From NCBI GenBank assembly GCA_963744225.1, contig CAVUSV010000004.1, positions 496,001 through 560,000 of the forward strand: 64,000 bases of DNA, given 5' to 3'. The DNA comes from Bog-473 sp963744225 (lineage in GTDB: Bacteria; Actinomycetota; Acidimicrobiia; Acidimicrobiales; RAAP-2). The position numbers and the translations under genes are program-made. Positions 1 through 8,906 of this stretch are shown piece after piece (the first letter of the stretch is position 1; each line of letters starts with the position of its first letter). The notes below the pieces were generated by a model. The model was not told the origin of the DNA and ran no database searches. It saw nothing but the letters and a program-made list of their open reading frames with translations.

Positions 1-1
1 C

Positions 2-943
2 GACCTGGCACCGCGTTTTGATGTGGTGGCCGAGAATTTCCGCGCTGGCACGATGGCCCGGCTCGGGCTCTCCTTCGATGATGTCGTGGCCGTGCATCCC
101 ACCTGTGTGTACGCGTCCGTCTCCGGGTTCGGCAGTGTCACTCCGTCCCCCTACCGGGACCGTCCGGCGTTCGCCGCCATCGTCGAGGCGATGTCGGGTA
201 TCTACGAGATGAAACGGATAGGTGACGAGCCGCCCCTCGCCTCGCCGGTCGGCGCGCTTGGTGACATCAGTGCTTCCCTCTTCGCGGTCGTGGGCATCCT
301 TGCCGCGCTGCGGGAGCGCGACCGAACGGACCATGCGCAGCACGTCGACGTCGCCATGTTCGATTCCGTGATCGCAATGACTGACATCGTCGCCAACTTT
401 TGGTCGATGGGTCTCAAGAACGGTGACACTGGCCCCGTCATCAATCACGGGTTCCGCGCCGGCGATGGCTGGTTCGTCATCCAGGTGGGTCGCGAGCACC
501 ACTTCGAACGCCTGGCCGAGCTCGTCGGGCGGACCGAGTGGGCATCCGACCCACGCCTAGCCGACCGACAAGGCTGGATGGACCATCTCGACACGGTGTT
601 GCGACCGGCGATCGAGCAATGGGCGACCGACAAGACCCACGACGAGGCCTGCCGGGCCCTGGGGGCGGCTGGCATCGCTGCAGGTCCGTGCCTTCTCGAT
701 GAAGAGCTGGTGACGGACCCCCATGTCGTCGCACACCACATGCTGGTGGGCATCAGACGGCCGGATGGCTCGGAGCCACCGGTGCTGCTCCCGGGCAACC
801 CGATCCGTATCCACACTGCTCCCGGGACGGAGGACACCCGCGTGCCCTGGGTCGGCGAGCAGACGGACGAGATCCTCCATGACGAGCTGGGTTTGCCCCC
901 CGACGAGGTCGCCGCTTTGCGAGAGGCCGGCGTCGTGTCATGA
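2..943 (+). CDS. CaiB/BaiF family III CoA-transferase (5' truncated by window edge)
   Basis: The frame is open to the left edge, so the N-terminal domain (roughly 80-100 residues) is missing. Family III CoA-transferases move CoA between acyl-CoA and a free acid in the cytoplasm. What is visible fits: DVVAENFRAGTMARLGL at the start is the family's 'ENF-PG-ME-LGL' segment, and HVDVAMFDSV carries the Asp (residue 121 of the fragment) that forms the acyl-aspartyl anhydride. The C-terminus (VPWVGEQTDEILHDELGL) is a typical family ending. The next gene, an acyl-CoA ligase, overlaps by ATGA, so the two are co-translated and probably both act in CoA activation of the catabolic substrate. The substrate cannot be told from sequence. 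Confidence 0.9.
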   Translation, partial: DLAPRFDVVAENFRAGTMARLGLSFDDVVAVHPTCVYASVSGFGSVTPSPYRDRPAFAAIVEAMSGIYEMKRIGDEPPLASPVGALGDISASLFAVVGILAALRERDRTDHAQHVDVAMFDSVIAMTDIVANFWSMGLKNGDTGPVINHGFRAGDGWFVIQVGREHHFERLAELVGRTEWASDPRLADRQGWMDHLDTVLRPAIEQWATDKTHDEACRALGAAGIAAGPCLLDEELVTDPHVVAHHMLVGIRRPDGSEPPVLLPGNPIRIHTAPGTEDTRVPWVGEQTDEILHDELGLPPDEVAALREAGVVS

Positions 944-2523
944 GCCTTCCGGCCACCGAGTCAGCCGCTCCGTCGACCATCACCGAGGCCCTCGATCAGG
1001 CAGCGGAAGCCTTCGGTGAGGTCCTCGCAGTCGTGGAGGAAGGAACGCGGTGGAACTTTGCCCAGCTCCGAGACGAGGCGCGCACCGTGGGGCGGGCGCT
1101 CATGGCAACGGGCGTGGAGCCCGGTGACCGGGTGGCACTTTGGGCTCCGAACAGCGCGCGATGGATTGCGACGAGCTTCGGCGTGTATCTGGCCGGCGCC
1201 GTCCTCGTACCAATAAACACCCGGTTCAAGGGGACCGAAGCAGCCCACGTCCTGCGCCGCTCGGCCGCGCGCATCCTCCTTGGCAGCACCGACATGCTCG
1301 GGACCGATCTCCTCGACCTTGTCGACGACGTTGAGGACCTCCCCGCACTGAAGGAGAGGGTCGTCACCGACGGTCCGAACCGACCCGGTGCCATGTCGTG
1401 GGCTGAATTCGTCGGCCGCGGCGACGCACCGGGGGAGAGTCCTGGGCCCTGGCCGACTGTGCGCCCCGAGGATCTCGCCGACATCATCTTCACGTCGGGG
1501 ACGACAGGGGCTCCGAAGGGCGCCATGCTGGCCCACGGCCCGAGCGTGCGCACCTACATGTCGTGGTCCGACGCTGTCGGGCTCCGCCGCGGCGACCGCT
1601 ACCTGTGCGTCTACCCGTTCTCCCACACCGCTGGTTTGAAGTCCGCGGTGCTGGCCTGCGTCCTGCGCGGAGCGACCATGCTCCCAGAGGCCGTCTTCGA
1701 GGCCGGAGCCGTGATGCGGCGGGTCGCCGAGGAGGAGGTGACTGTGCTCCCTGGCCCACCCACGGTGTTCCAGTCCATCCTCGAGCATCCCGACCGCGAC
1801 GCGTTCGACCTCTCGACATTGCGGCTGTCCGTGACGGGCGCCGCGAACGTGCCGGTGGAGGTGGTCCGGCGCATGCGAGACGACCTGCGCATCGCCACGG
1901 TCGTCACGGGTTATGGGCTCACGGAGACCACCGGCACGGTGAGTATGTGCCGCCACGACGATCCGCCCGAGGTCATCGCCACCACCGTGGGCAAGCCGCT
2001 CGAGGGCATCTCGGTCAAGGTCGTGGACGATGCCGGCCAGGTCGTCGGCAGCGGTGAGGCGGGGGAGATCCTCGTGCGCGGATTCAACGTGATGCTCGGT
2101 TACTTCGACGACGACGAAGCGACGGCCGCCGCGATCGACCAAGAGGGCTGGCTGCGCACGGGTGACATCGGCGTCGTTGGAATCGACGGGAATCTCCGCA
2201 TTACAGATCGCAAGAAGGACATGTTCATCGTCGGCGGCTTCAATGCCTTCCCCGCCGAGATCGAGGGCATCCTCCTCACCCATCCGGGTGTCAGCCAGGT
2301 GGCCGTCGTCGGAGTCCCCGACGAGCGCTTGGGGGAGGTCGGAAGGGCGTATGTCATCCCCCGTGCCGGTGGAGAGGTGGACGAGGCGTCCCTCATCGCG
2401 TGGTGCCGGGACCACATGGCCAACTACAAGGTGCCGCGCGCGGTCGTCCTGGTCGACCAGCTCCCGCTGACGGCCAGCGGGAAGGTACAGCGCTTTGCGC
2501 TGCGGTCTGACGCCTCGCCGTGA
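940..2523 (+). CDS. Acyl-CoA synthetase (AMP-forming), FadD3-like
   Basis: Activates a carboxylic acid to its CoA thioester through an acyl-AMP. Length (527 aa) is normal. Seen in order: P-loop SGTTGAPKG near residue 186, YGLTETTG near 324, GWLRTGDIG near 403, the hinge/adenine segment KKDMFIVGGFNAFPAEIE, and the C-terminal catalytic lysine K515 in TASGKVQR. The GGFNAFPAEIE segment resembles actinobacterial FadD3, which activates the steroid C/D-ring propionate; that substrate is inference only. The ATG overlaps the stop of the CoA-transferase (ATGA), and a thiolase follows 13 bp downstream, giving a CoA-transferase, ligase, thiolase, DUF35 operon. Confidence 0.93.
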   Translation: MSLPATESAAPSTITEALDQAAEAFGEVLAVVEEGTRWNFAQLRDEARTVGRALMATGVEPGDRVALWAPNSARWIATSFGVYLAGAVLVPINTRFKGTEAAHVLRRSAARILLGSTDMLGTDLLDLVDDVEDLPALKERVVTDGPNRPGAMSWAEFVGRGDAPGESPGPWPTVRPEDLADIIFTSGTTGAPKGAMLAHGPSVRTYMSWSDAVGLRRGDRYLCVYPFSHTAGLKSAVLACVLRGATMLPEAVFEAGAVMRRVAEEEVTVLPGPPTVFQSILEHPDRDAFDLSTLRLSVTGAANVPVEVVRRMRDDLRIATVVTGYGLTETTGTVSMCRHDDPPEVIATTVGKPLEGISVKVVDDAGQVVGSGEAGEILVRGFNVMLGYFDDDEATAAAIDQEGWLRTGDIGVVGIDGNLRITDRKKDMFIVGGFNAFPAEIEGILLTHPGVSQVAVVGVPDERLGEVGRAYVIPRAGGEVDEASLIAWCRDHMANYKVPRAVVLVDQLPLTASGKVQRFALRSDASP

Positions 2524-2536
2524 CATCCTGGCTGCG

Positions 2537-3694
2537 GTGAGCCATCCGTTCCGTGACGTCGCCATCGTCGGCGTCCACAACACCCCTCAAGCGCGCCGGT
2601 TGCCCGGCCACGACTCTTCGTCGATCGCACTGCAGGCGGCGCTGGGCGCCCTCGACGATGCCGGCATCTCCGTGGACGACGTGGACGGAGTCGTCGGAGG
2701 TCCTGCCGCCGACGCCGTCCTCGAGCTGGGCCTTGGGCCCTGCACGCGCCGTCCCAGCGGCCTCGGGATACCAACGATTGCCGATGCCGCCACGCTGATT
2801 ACCACAGGGCAGTGCCGGGTTGTCGTTGTTCTGGCCGGCGGCGCCGGGCTTCTGACCGACGCGGTAGCGGCACCCTGGACGACCCCACCCAACGAACTGG
2901 TGGCGGGGTTCGGCCTCTTCACCGCGGCGGAGTTCGCCCTCATGGCTCGGCGGCACATGCTGACGTACGGCACGACGGAACATCAGCTCGCCACGGCTGC
3001 TGCGGTGATCCGGACGAACGGCCATCACAATCCCGAGGCCGTGTACTACGGACGGGGACCGTTCATCGCCGAGGATGTGTTGGCGTCGCCCCTGATCGCC
3101 GAGCCCTTTCACCTCCTCGATTGCGCCACCACCTCTGAGGGCGGCTGCGCCCTGGTCCTCGTGGGCGCGGATCGGGCGGTGGACCACGACGAAGCGGTCT
3201 GGATCCTCGGCTGTGGCAGCGACAGTTACGGACCTGCGTACACGGTCGCGCCGGTGTGGGACTACAGGCCGCGTCCGGGGGGCGAGCCGGCCGGAATGGT
3301 GGGAGCCCATGCCGCCGCCGCCTCCTTTGCCATGGCTGGGCTCGGACCTGCGGACGTAGACGTCGCCGAACTCTACGACCCCTTCTCCTTCGAGATCATC
3401 AGGCAACTCGAGGCCTATGGGTTCTGTGGCCCCGGCGAAGGAGGACCGATGGTGGAGTCGGGCGCAATCGCCCCGACGGGGAGCATTCCCGTCACCACCG
3501 ACGGTGGCACCATGTCCTTCAGCCACCCCGGGGTCGCCGCCCAGCAGCTCCAGCGGGTGGTCCGGGGCGTTCGCCAGCTCCGTGGTGACTGCGCGACAGC
3601 GCAGGTGCCGGGTGCGGAAGTGGTGCTGTGCTCCAATGGTGGCTCCGGCGCGCTGTTCACCGATGTCATGCTCCTGGGTGGCACCCGCCCGTGA
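2537..3694 (+). CDS. Thiolase-like lipid-transfer protein (Ltp2-type)
   Basis: A 385-residue member of the thiolase-like SCP2/lipid-transfer family. A GTG start at 2537 is chosen because MSHPFRDVAIVGVHNTP gives the family N-terminus; an upstream TTG would lie inside the preceding ligase. Visible family segments are AELYDPFSFEII and, near the C-terminus, TDGGTMSFSHPGVAAQQ and CSNGGSGA. The nucleophilic Cys of true thiolases is absent at the expected place (RRPSGLGIPTIADAA), as in Ltp2-type aldolases that cleave steroid side chains together with a DUF35 protein. The directly following gene encodes a DUF35 protein with a GTGA overlap, so the pair probably forms one retro-aldol complex. Confidence 0.85.
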   Translation: MSHPFRDVAIVGVHNTPQARRLPGHDSSSIALQAALGALDDAGISVDDVDGVVGGPAADAVLELGLGPCTRRPSGLGIPTIADAATLITTGQCRVVVVLAGGAGLLTDAVAAPWTTPPNELVAGFGLFTAAEFALMARRHMLTYGTTEHQLATAAAVIRTNGHHNPEAVYYGRGPFIAEDVLASPLIAEPFHLLDCATTSEGGCALVLVGADRAVDHDEAVWILGCGSDSYGPAYTVAPVWDYRPRPGGEPAGMVGAHAAAASFAMAGLGPADVDVAELYDPFSFEIIRQLEAYGFCGPGEGGPMVESGAIAPTGSIPVTTDGGTMSFSHPGVAAQQLQRVVRGVRQLRGDCATAQVPGAEVVLCSNGGSGALFTDVMLLGGTRP

Positions 3695-4131
3695 CCGCGA
3701 CAGCGACGCCGATGCTGGCCCCCCAACCAATCGGCATCCCGCTTCCCCGACCGTCCGCCCGCTCACAACCCTTCTGGGATGGGTGCCGAGAAGGCCACCT
3801 GGTGCTGCCGAGATGCACCAGCTGCGGAGCGCGCGCCTTGAGGGCGTTCGCCGTTTGCGCGAGCTGCCACAAAGCCGCGCTCGGGTGGGAGTCGAGCGGC
3901 GGACGCGGGTCGCTGTACAGCTGGACCGTTGTGTGGCGGCCGCCGCACCCGTCCCTGGTCGTGCCCTACGCGCCGGCCGTGATCGCGCTCGACGAAGGCT
4001 GGTGGTTCCTCAGCGCCGTCGTCGGTTGCGCCCCGACGGATCTCCGCGAAGGAATGGCTCTCGAGGTCGGGCTTCACCCCGCATCGGAGTCGGGCCTGGT
4101 CCTCCCCTACTTCCACCCGCTCGCCGGCTGA
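3691..4131 (+). CDS. DUF35 (OB-fold, zinc-ribbon) acyl-CoA-binding partner protein
   Basis: 146 residues from GTG 3691, which overlaps the thiolase stop. The N-terminal rubredoxin-like zinc ribbon is visible as CTSC (C42, C45) and CASC (C56, C59), followed by an OB-fold segment (GSLYSWTVVWRPPHPSLVVPY). DUF35 proteins bind thiolases or lipid-transfer proteins and position the acyl-CoA; in steroid side-chain degradation the DUF35 part of ChsH2 binds Ltp2. Adjacency and overlap with the Ltp-like gene support the same partnership here. The next gene converges and ends 5 bp away. Confidence 0.88.
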   Translation: MTATATPMLAPQPIGIPLPRPSARSQPFWDGCREGHLVLPRCTSCGARALRAFAVCASCHKAALGWESSGGRGSLYSWTVVWRPPHPSLVVPYAPAVIALDEGWWFLSAVVGCAPTDLREGMALEVGLHPASESGLVLPYFHPLAG

Positions 4132-4136
4132 GAGCG

Positions 4137-5467
4137 TCAGAGCGTGGCATTCGACGGCCACTCCGGCCGGAAGTAGCCGCCGAAGCGCAGATCTCCGCCG
4201 CGCAGCTCCCGGATCGTGAGAAAGTCGCCCTTGTAGCCCTTGTGATCGCCGGGCCCGAACTGAATGTAGGTCGACGGGCCGCCGTTGGTGGCCGGCATCC
4301 AGCGAATCCGCTCGATGCCGTCCCGGACCCAGCGCGGTTCGGGAATGTCGGCGTTGGCGATGCCGTGAATGGCCACCCGGGCCGTGTCGTACGCCAGGGC
4401 GACGACGACGTTGCGCGCCTCACGCCCGAACCGCTTGGTGAAGCGTTCCACCATCGCGTTGTAATTGGGATTGGCCCCGTCTTCCCCGAGCTGATCGATG
4501 CCGTGCCAGCCCTCGATCCCCGACGCCCACTCGTTCTTGTTCGAGTAGAACATGAAGGCCGTTCCCATGATGCGGGGCGGGTCCCATGCGAGTGCCTCGA
4601 GCGCCGCACCGAAGTGGAAGCAGGCATAGCCGTAGCCGCCGTAGTAGAGGCCCTCTGTTCCTGCCTCGCGCATGGCTGCCAAGTGGCTCTGGAGATCACG
4701 CGGGTTTGGCTCGAGCTTCACCTCGCGGGTCACCGTCATGCCCAACCTGATCGCTTCGTCACGAAAGAAGTCGGCGTAGTCGCGCCCCGAGGAACCAGCC
4801 TCCCAGAAGAGACCGACCTTTTTGATTCCTTGCTGGTAGAGCCAATTGGCGCAAATCACCCCTTCGGTCGGAATGTCGCCGTTGGCGACGGTGAAGCAAT
4901 AGTCGGAGGCAAATCGCCGGGCCCCGGTCCAGCCCAGGCAGGAGACGCCGAGTTCGTTCGCCGTGTCCTGCAGGACGAGCGAATTGTCCGAGATCATGGG
5001 TCCGAGCACGACGACACAGCCCTGGTCCACGAGCCACCGGTAGCCGTCAATGACCTTCTTGTAATTTCGCGGGGTAGCCCACGGGCGTCGGCGATCACCA
5101 ACTGGACCGGGGATCGACCCCAGACGCCCTCGTTGAGCGCATCCTCGAGAGCAAGGATGGTCGGATCAATCCAGTCCGCCAAGAGCTGATTGATATCCAT
5201 GTCAATCAGGACGCCGATCTTCACCGGTTCGAAGGCGTCACCCTGAGTGTTCACGCCACGAGTGGGCGGATAGATAGTGATGTTCTGGACAGCCTGGTCG
5301 CTGGCCGCGCCGGTCCCTTCGTACCAGATGGTGCCCTCACCACCTTCACCTTCGAGGTGGGAGCGGGTGCCGTGAGCCACCGAAGACACCGCCCGATCCG
5401 GTTGAGCGATGCCGAGATCGACCGGCTCGGGGAAGAGTCGCTCGGCGTATTCGTGCTTGTCCGACAT
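4137..5467 (-). CDS. Type I periplasmic-binding-fold protein, Leu/Ile/Val-binding-like, frameshifted, no signal peptide
   Basis: Two abutting frames make one protein. The N-terminal part (5467 to about 5075) reads MSDKHEYAERLF..EPVKIGVLIDMDINQLLADW; the C-terminal part (about 5085 to 4137) reads DQGCVVVLGPMISDN..RWMPATNGGPSTYIQFGPGDHKGY. Restoring one G in CCCCGCGAAATTAC near 5075 joins them as LPRGNYKKVIDGYRW. The fold is that of branched-chain amino acid ABC binding proteins. The start is hydrophilic and no secretion signal or lipobox is visible, so the protein may be a cytosolic ligand binder or acyl-CoA/acid sensor rather than a transport component; this is inference. It converges with the DUF35 gene and lies alone on the minus strand. 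The indel could be a sequencing error. Confidence 0.75.
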
Positions 5468-5579
5468 ACTCGGTCCTTTCAGGTTTAGGTGGGTGAAGCC
5501 ACGGCGTTAGGACGAACGGTCAAGAACACGTTTGGACCATAGATCCGATCGATCGGCATCTCATCTGGCCGCTCTGCCG

Positions 5580-6452
5580 TCACCCCAGGTGGGCCATCGG
5601 CGTCGGTAGCTGACATGCGGCAAAGGCTTCGGACCGAGCTCGCAGGGTGTCCGCCGCGTTGGTGGCGTCCTTCATCATCACGAACCGCCTCTCCTTGATC
5701 CCGTCGACTACCAGGGCGGCCAACTCGTCGAGGGGCTGCCAGTGCAGCTCGCGGCCCGCCTTCTGCGCCATTTCCTCCAGTCGCTCCGGAGTCATGGCCG
5801 CGGTCTCACGGGGGCGCTCGCGGGCGAGCTCAGCGGGCCGCGTCCTCTCGGATGTCCACAGCCCAGTGCGCAACAGGCCGCCAGAAGGGTAGAAGACCGA
5901 CGCGCGCACGGAGGCCCCCTCTTCGACGAGCTGGGCGGCGAGGCACTCTGTGAGCACAGAGACCGCGGCCTTGCTGGCCGCATACACCGACGCCGCGGGG
6001 AGCGGTGAGATAGGACCGTCGGAAGAGGAGGTGTTGATCACGTGGCCGTCTTCACCCGAAGCAAGCATGCGAGGGACGAAGGCATGGATGCCGTTCACGA
6101 CGCCGGTGACATTCACGCTGAACACCCAGGTCCAGTCATTCGGTGTCGTCTGCCAAATCTTCGCGCTCGGCGCACCAACTCCGGCGTTGTTGCACAGGAC
6201 GTGGCAAGCACCGAAGCGCTCGTAGACCATGTCCGCCAGCGCCGCGACCGACGTGGCGTCGGTGACGTCGGTGGGGTGAACCACGATCCTGTCGGAGCCC
6301 GCGAACTGCGCCTCGGCGGCCGCGAGGGCCGCCGGGTCGACGTCGGCGATGACCACTCGCATCGCTTCGTCATGGAAGGCCTGCACCAATGCGAGACCGA
6401 TCCCGCTGGCTCCGCCGGTCACCACCGCCACCTTGTCACGAAGGTCATTCAT
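5580..6452 (-). CDS. SDR-family oxidoreductase
   Basis: 290-residue classical short-chain dehydrogenase. The nucleotide-binding motif TGGASGIG is at residues 12-19, NNAG follows VYERFGACHVLC, and the catalytic Ser and Tyr/Lys are in NTSSSDGP and VYAASKAA. Acidic D after VVIAD suggests NAD rather than NADP. ATG 6452 is preferred over upstream in-frame codons because a strong GGGGAGGA site lies 6 bp before it. It is divergent from the Rieske oxygenase at 6577, with an AT-rich near-palindrome between them, so both are probably co-regulated. Likely oxidises a ring hydroxyl or a hydroxyacyl-CoA; the substrate is unknown. Confidence 0.9.
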   Translation of the reverse strand: MNDLRDKVAVVTGGASGIGLALVQAFHDEAMRVVIADVDPAALAAAEAQFAGSDRIVVHPTDVTDATSVAALADMVYERFGACHVLCNNAGVGAPSAKIWQTTPNDWTWVFSVNVTGVVNGIHAFVPRMLASGEDGHVINTSSSDGPISPLPAASVYAASKAAVSVLTECLAAQLVEEGASVRASVFYPSGGLLRTGLWTSERTRPAELARERPRETAAMTPERLEEMAQKAGRELHWQPLDELAALVVDGIKERRFVMMKDATNAADTLRARSEAFAACQLPTPMAHLG

Positions 6453-6515
6453 GGATCGGTCCTCCCCTTCCTGGACGAGCATCGCTGCGCTTGACATCCG
6501 CTCCCGTAGTAGTTT

Positions 6516-6528
6516 TGATAATAGATAC
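6516..6528. promoter_or_regulatory. AT-rich near-palindrome, candidate operator or -10 region
   Basis: TGATAATAGATAC lies between the divergent SDR (6452) and Rieske (6577) starts. It resembles the GNATA-N3-TATNC element found at other promoters of the island (two mismatches). It could equally be a pair of back-to-back promoter -10 elements. Confidence 0.4.
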
Positions 6529-6576
6529 GGAAATCCGGTAGGGCAACGCCGGGGCCACGATCCAAGGGGGTCCGCG

Positions 6577-7620
6577 ATGACCGATGTGCGCACCAGTGAT
6601 CCGGCTGCCCGCGGGCCCGTCGGTGGAGATCCTGCCGCGGGGATGCCCCGCAGCGTGGAGCTGGTCTTGCATCCCGACGCGCGACCTGACGTGCGGCGTG
6701 AGCGCGGACCACGCTTCCCGTTCCCGATCCCCAATGGTTGGTTCATTGTCGCGTCCTCGGAGGCCGTTGCCGTCGGAGACGTCCTTCCGGTGTACTACTT
6801 CGGACGGGATCTCATCGTCTTCCGAACAGCCACAGGAGCCCCGCGGGTGACAGGTGCGTACTGCGGGCACCTCGGCGCGCACCTCGGTGTGGGCGGCAAG
6901 GTGAGGGGCGAGACGATCGAATGCCCCTTTCACGGGTGGTGCTACGACGGGGAGAGCGGTCGCTGTACTGACATTCCCTATGGCTCGGGCGCTGGCCGCA
7001 TCCCGAGCAAGGCCGCGGTGCGCGCCTACCCCACCATCGAGCGCAACGGCATGGTGTGGGCGTGGCACCACCTCGAAGGGGCCGCACCGTTCTACGACGT
7101 CCCCGAGGTACCCGAGCTCTCCGATCCCGACTGGAGCCAGCCGTACACGGTGGACTATGTGATTCGCACGGTGTGCCAAGAGATGGCTGAGAACAACCAC
7201 GATCCGACACACTTCCGCTTCGTCCACGGGACGGACGACATCCCCCAACAAGATGTTTTCATTGACGGAGGGTACAAGCGGGTCGTGGGCATGGACGGCC
7301 AATTCATCCGTGAGACATTCGGCCTGGGCCTGGGCGTCCTTCGCATGACCGATGTGATGATCTTCTTCACCTCGACGACTCCCATCGACGAGGAGAGCGT
7401 CCACGTCCGCTGGACGTTCATCGCCCCGATGAAGAACGGGCCGGAAGCGGCCCAGCAGATCGCCGAGTCGTTCCTCGGCGGTGTGAGCCAGGACATCCCG
7501 ATCTGGGAGAACAAGCGGTACGTCGAGCGGCCCGTGATCATCAAGGACGACCGGAGCATCCTGGACCATCGCGAGTGGTGCCAGCAGTTCTACTCGGACC
7601 CCGCAAAGGCCATCGATTAG
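6577..7620 (+). CDS. Rieske non-haem iron oxygenase, KshA-like alpha subunit
   Basis: 347 residues from ATG 6577, preceded by AAGGGGG. Rieske [2Fe-2S] ligands: C96-x-H98 (CGHLGAH) and C116-x2-H119 (CPFHGW). Mononuclear iron site: D209, H212 and H217 in NNHDPTHFRFVHG. Size and the FPIPNGWF start fit the KshA/3-ketosteroid-9-alpha-hydroxylase-like group that hydroxylates a polycyclic substrate using electrons from a separate reductase. No reductase or ferredoxin is encoded in this window. An amidohydrolase and a TetR regulator follow in the same direction. The C-terminal region (EESVHVRWTFIAP, DIPIWENKRY) matches the second Rieske protein at 32161. Confidence 0.92.
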   Translation: MTDVRTSDPAARGPVGGDPAAGMPRSVELVLHPDARPDVRRERGPRFPFPIPNGWFIVASSEAVAVGDVLPVYYFGRDLIVFRTATGAPRVTGAYCGHLGAHLGVGGKVRGETIECPFHGWCYDGESGRCTDIPYGSGAGRIPSKAAVRAYPTIERNGMVWAWHHLEGAAPFYDVPEVPELSDPDWSQPYTVDYVIRTVCQEMAENNHDPTHFRFVHGTDDIPQQDVFIDGGYKRVVGMDGQFIRETFGLGLGVLRMTDVMIFFTSTTPIDEESVHVRWTFIAPMKNGPEAAQQIAESFLGGVSQDIPIWENKRYVERPVIIKDDRSILDHREWCQQFYSDPAKAID

Positions 7621-7679
7621 GTCACGACGAGGGTCTGGCGCCAGTCGTTCGGGCCCTCGGTTCACCAAGGAGATCAGCA

Positions 7680-8906
7680 TTGAGCGACCAGACAACCACC
7701 AAGCGCTACCTCGTCATCTCGTCGGACACCCACGCCGGGCCGCCGGCGGAACGGTACCGCGACTACCTCGACCCGAAGTACCGAGAGGCGTTCGACAAGG
7801 ACTTGAAGATGGTGAAGGAGATGAATCGCGCCCGGTCGGCGTTCACCGAAGCAGGCGTTTTCGAGGCCAAATGGGAGGCCGAGACGGGTGACGGCGGACG
7901 CCGAGCCTCCTGGGACCCGGTGGCGAGAGACGCCGAACTCGACAAGGAGGGCGTGTCCGCAGAAGTCATCTTCCCCGACGCCGACGTTCTCGCCGGTGCG
8001 GCCTCTGCCCCTTTTCAGGCCGGCCTCGGCTCGGCGGGTGACCTCGACGGCGAGCTCGTGATGGCCGGAGCCGTGGCGCACAACCGCTGGCTCGAAGAGC
8101 TCTGCTCGTCCAGCCCCGAACGTCGTTGCGGCGTTGCGACGGTACCGATCCTGCACGACATCGATGCGGCGGTGGCCGAGATCGAGCGGCTTGCAGCAGC
8201 GGGGTTCCGCGCCATCATGATCCCGACCGTGTGGGTCGACAAGCCTTCGTACAATCACCTGTGTTACGAGGCGGTGTGGTCTGCCTGCGAGAGCCACGGA
8301 ATTGTGGTGCATGTTCACTCCGGGGGTGCGTCACGCGACATCGCGGTGGAGGCCCCGGGCCTTATCGCCATCTATGCGACCGAGGCCTGGTGGTGGGCGG
8401 CTCGACCTTTGTGGGTGATGCTGTGGGGTGGCGTCTTCGAGCGACATCCCGAGCTGCGCTTCGCCATCACTGAAGACGGCGCCTGGTGGATTCCAGGCAT
8501 CGTCAAGCGCATGGACGAGAAGTTCGTCGGGGCTCACAACACGGAGAAGCTGGGCAATGCCTTCCGGCAGACCATCTCGCGGAAGCCCAGCGAATTTTTC
8601 GGCACGAACATCTTTGTCGGCGCCTCGACTCCGAGCCGCGAGGAGGTCGATCAGCGGCACCAGATCGGGGTCGACGCATTCATGTGGGGCAATGACTTCC
8701 CGCACCCAGAGGGGACCTGGCCCCACACTCGCAGGTCGATCACAGAGTCGTTCCGCAACGTTCCGGCCGATGAGACGGAGCGCATGCTCGGCCTCACTGC
8801 TGCCGCGGTGTACAACTTCGATGTGAACCGGCTCAACGAACTCGCGGCGAGGATCGGCCCGTCCGCCGACGAGGTGCACGGCTCGGCCCTCGTCACGACC
8901 TCCTGA
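7680..8906 (+). CDS. Amidohydrolase-2 family metal-dependent hydrolase/decarboxylase
   Basis: 408 residues from TTG 7680, chosen for the AAGGAGAT site 7 bp upstream. The ACMSD-like TIM-barrel signature is present: D16-x-H18 in SSDTHAGPP (metal ligands), a histidine strand VVHVHSGG in mid-protein, EDGAWWIPGI, and the late acidic ligand region GNDFPHPEGTWPHTR. Family members hydrolyse C-C or C-N bonds or decarboxylate aromatic acids. It lies between a Rieske oxygenase and a TetR gene and may act on the ring-opened or hydroxylated product; the reaction is not predictable. One of six paralogues in the window. Confidence 0.88.
   Translation: MSDQTTTKRYLVISSDTHAGPPAERYRDYLDPKYREAFDKDLKMVKEMNRARSAFTEAGVFEAKWEAETGDGGRRASWDPVARDAELDKEGVSAEVIFPDADVLAGAASAPFQAGLGSAGDLDGELVMAGAVAHNRWLEELCSSSPERRCGVATVPILHDIDAAVAEIERLAAAGFRAIMIPTVWVDKPSYNHLCYEAVWSACESHGIVVHVHSGGASRDIAVEAPGLIAIYATEAWWWAARPLWVMLWGGVFERHPELRFAITEDGAWWIPGIVKRMDEKFVGAHNTEKLGNAFRQTISRKPSEFFGTNIFVGASTPSREEVDQRHQIGVDAFMWGNDFPHPEGTWPHTRRSITESFRNVPADETERMLGLTAAAVYNFDVNRLNELAARIGPSADEVHGSALVTTS

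Noticed and set aside
961..2583. Long antisense open frames opposite the acyl-CoA ligase and other genes
   Set aside because: They are by-products of GC-rich codon usage; none has family motifs, ribosome sites or a consistent place in an operon.
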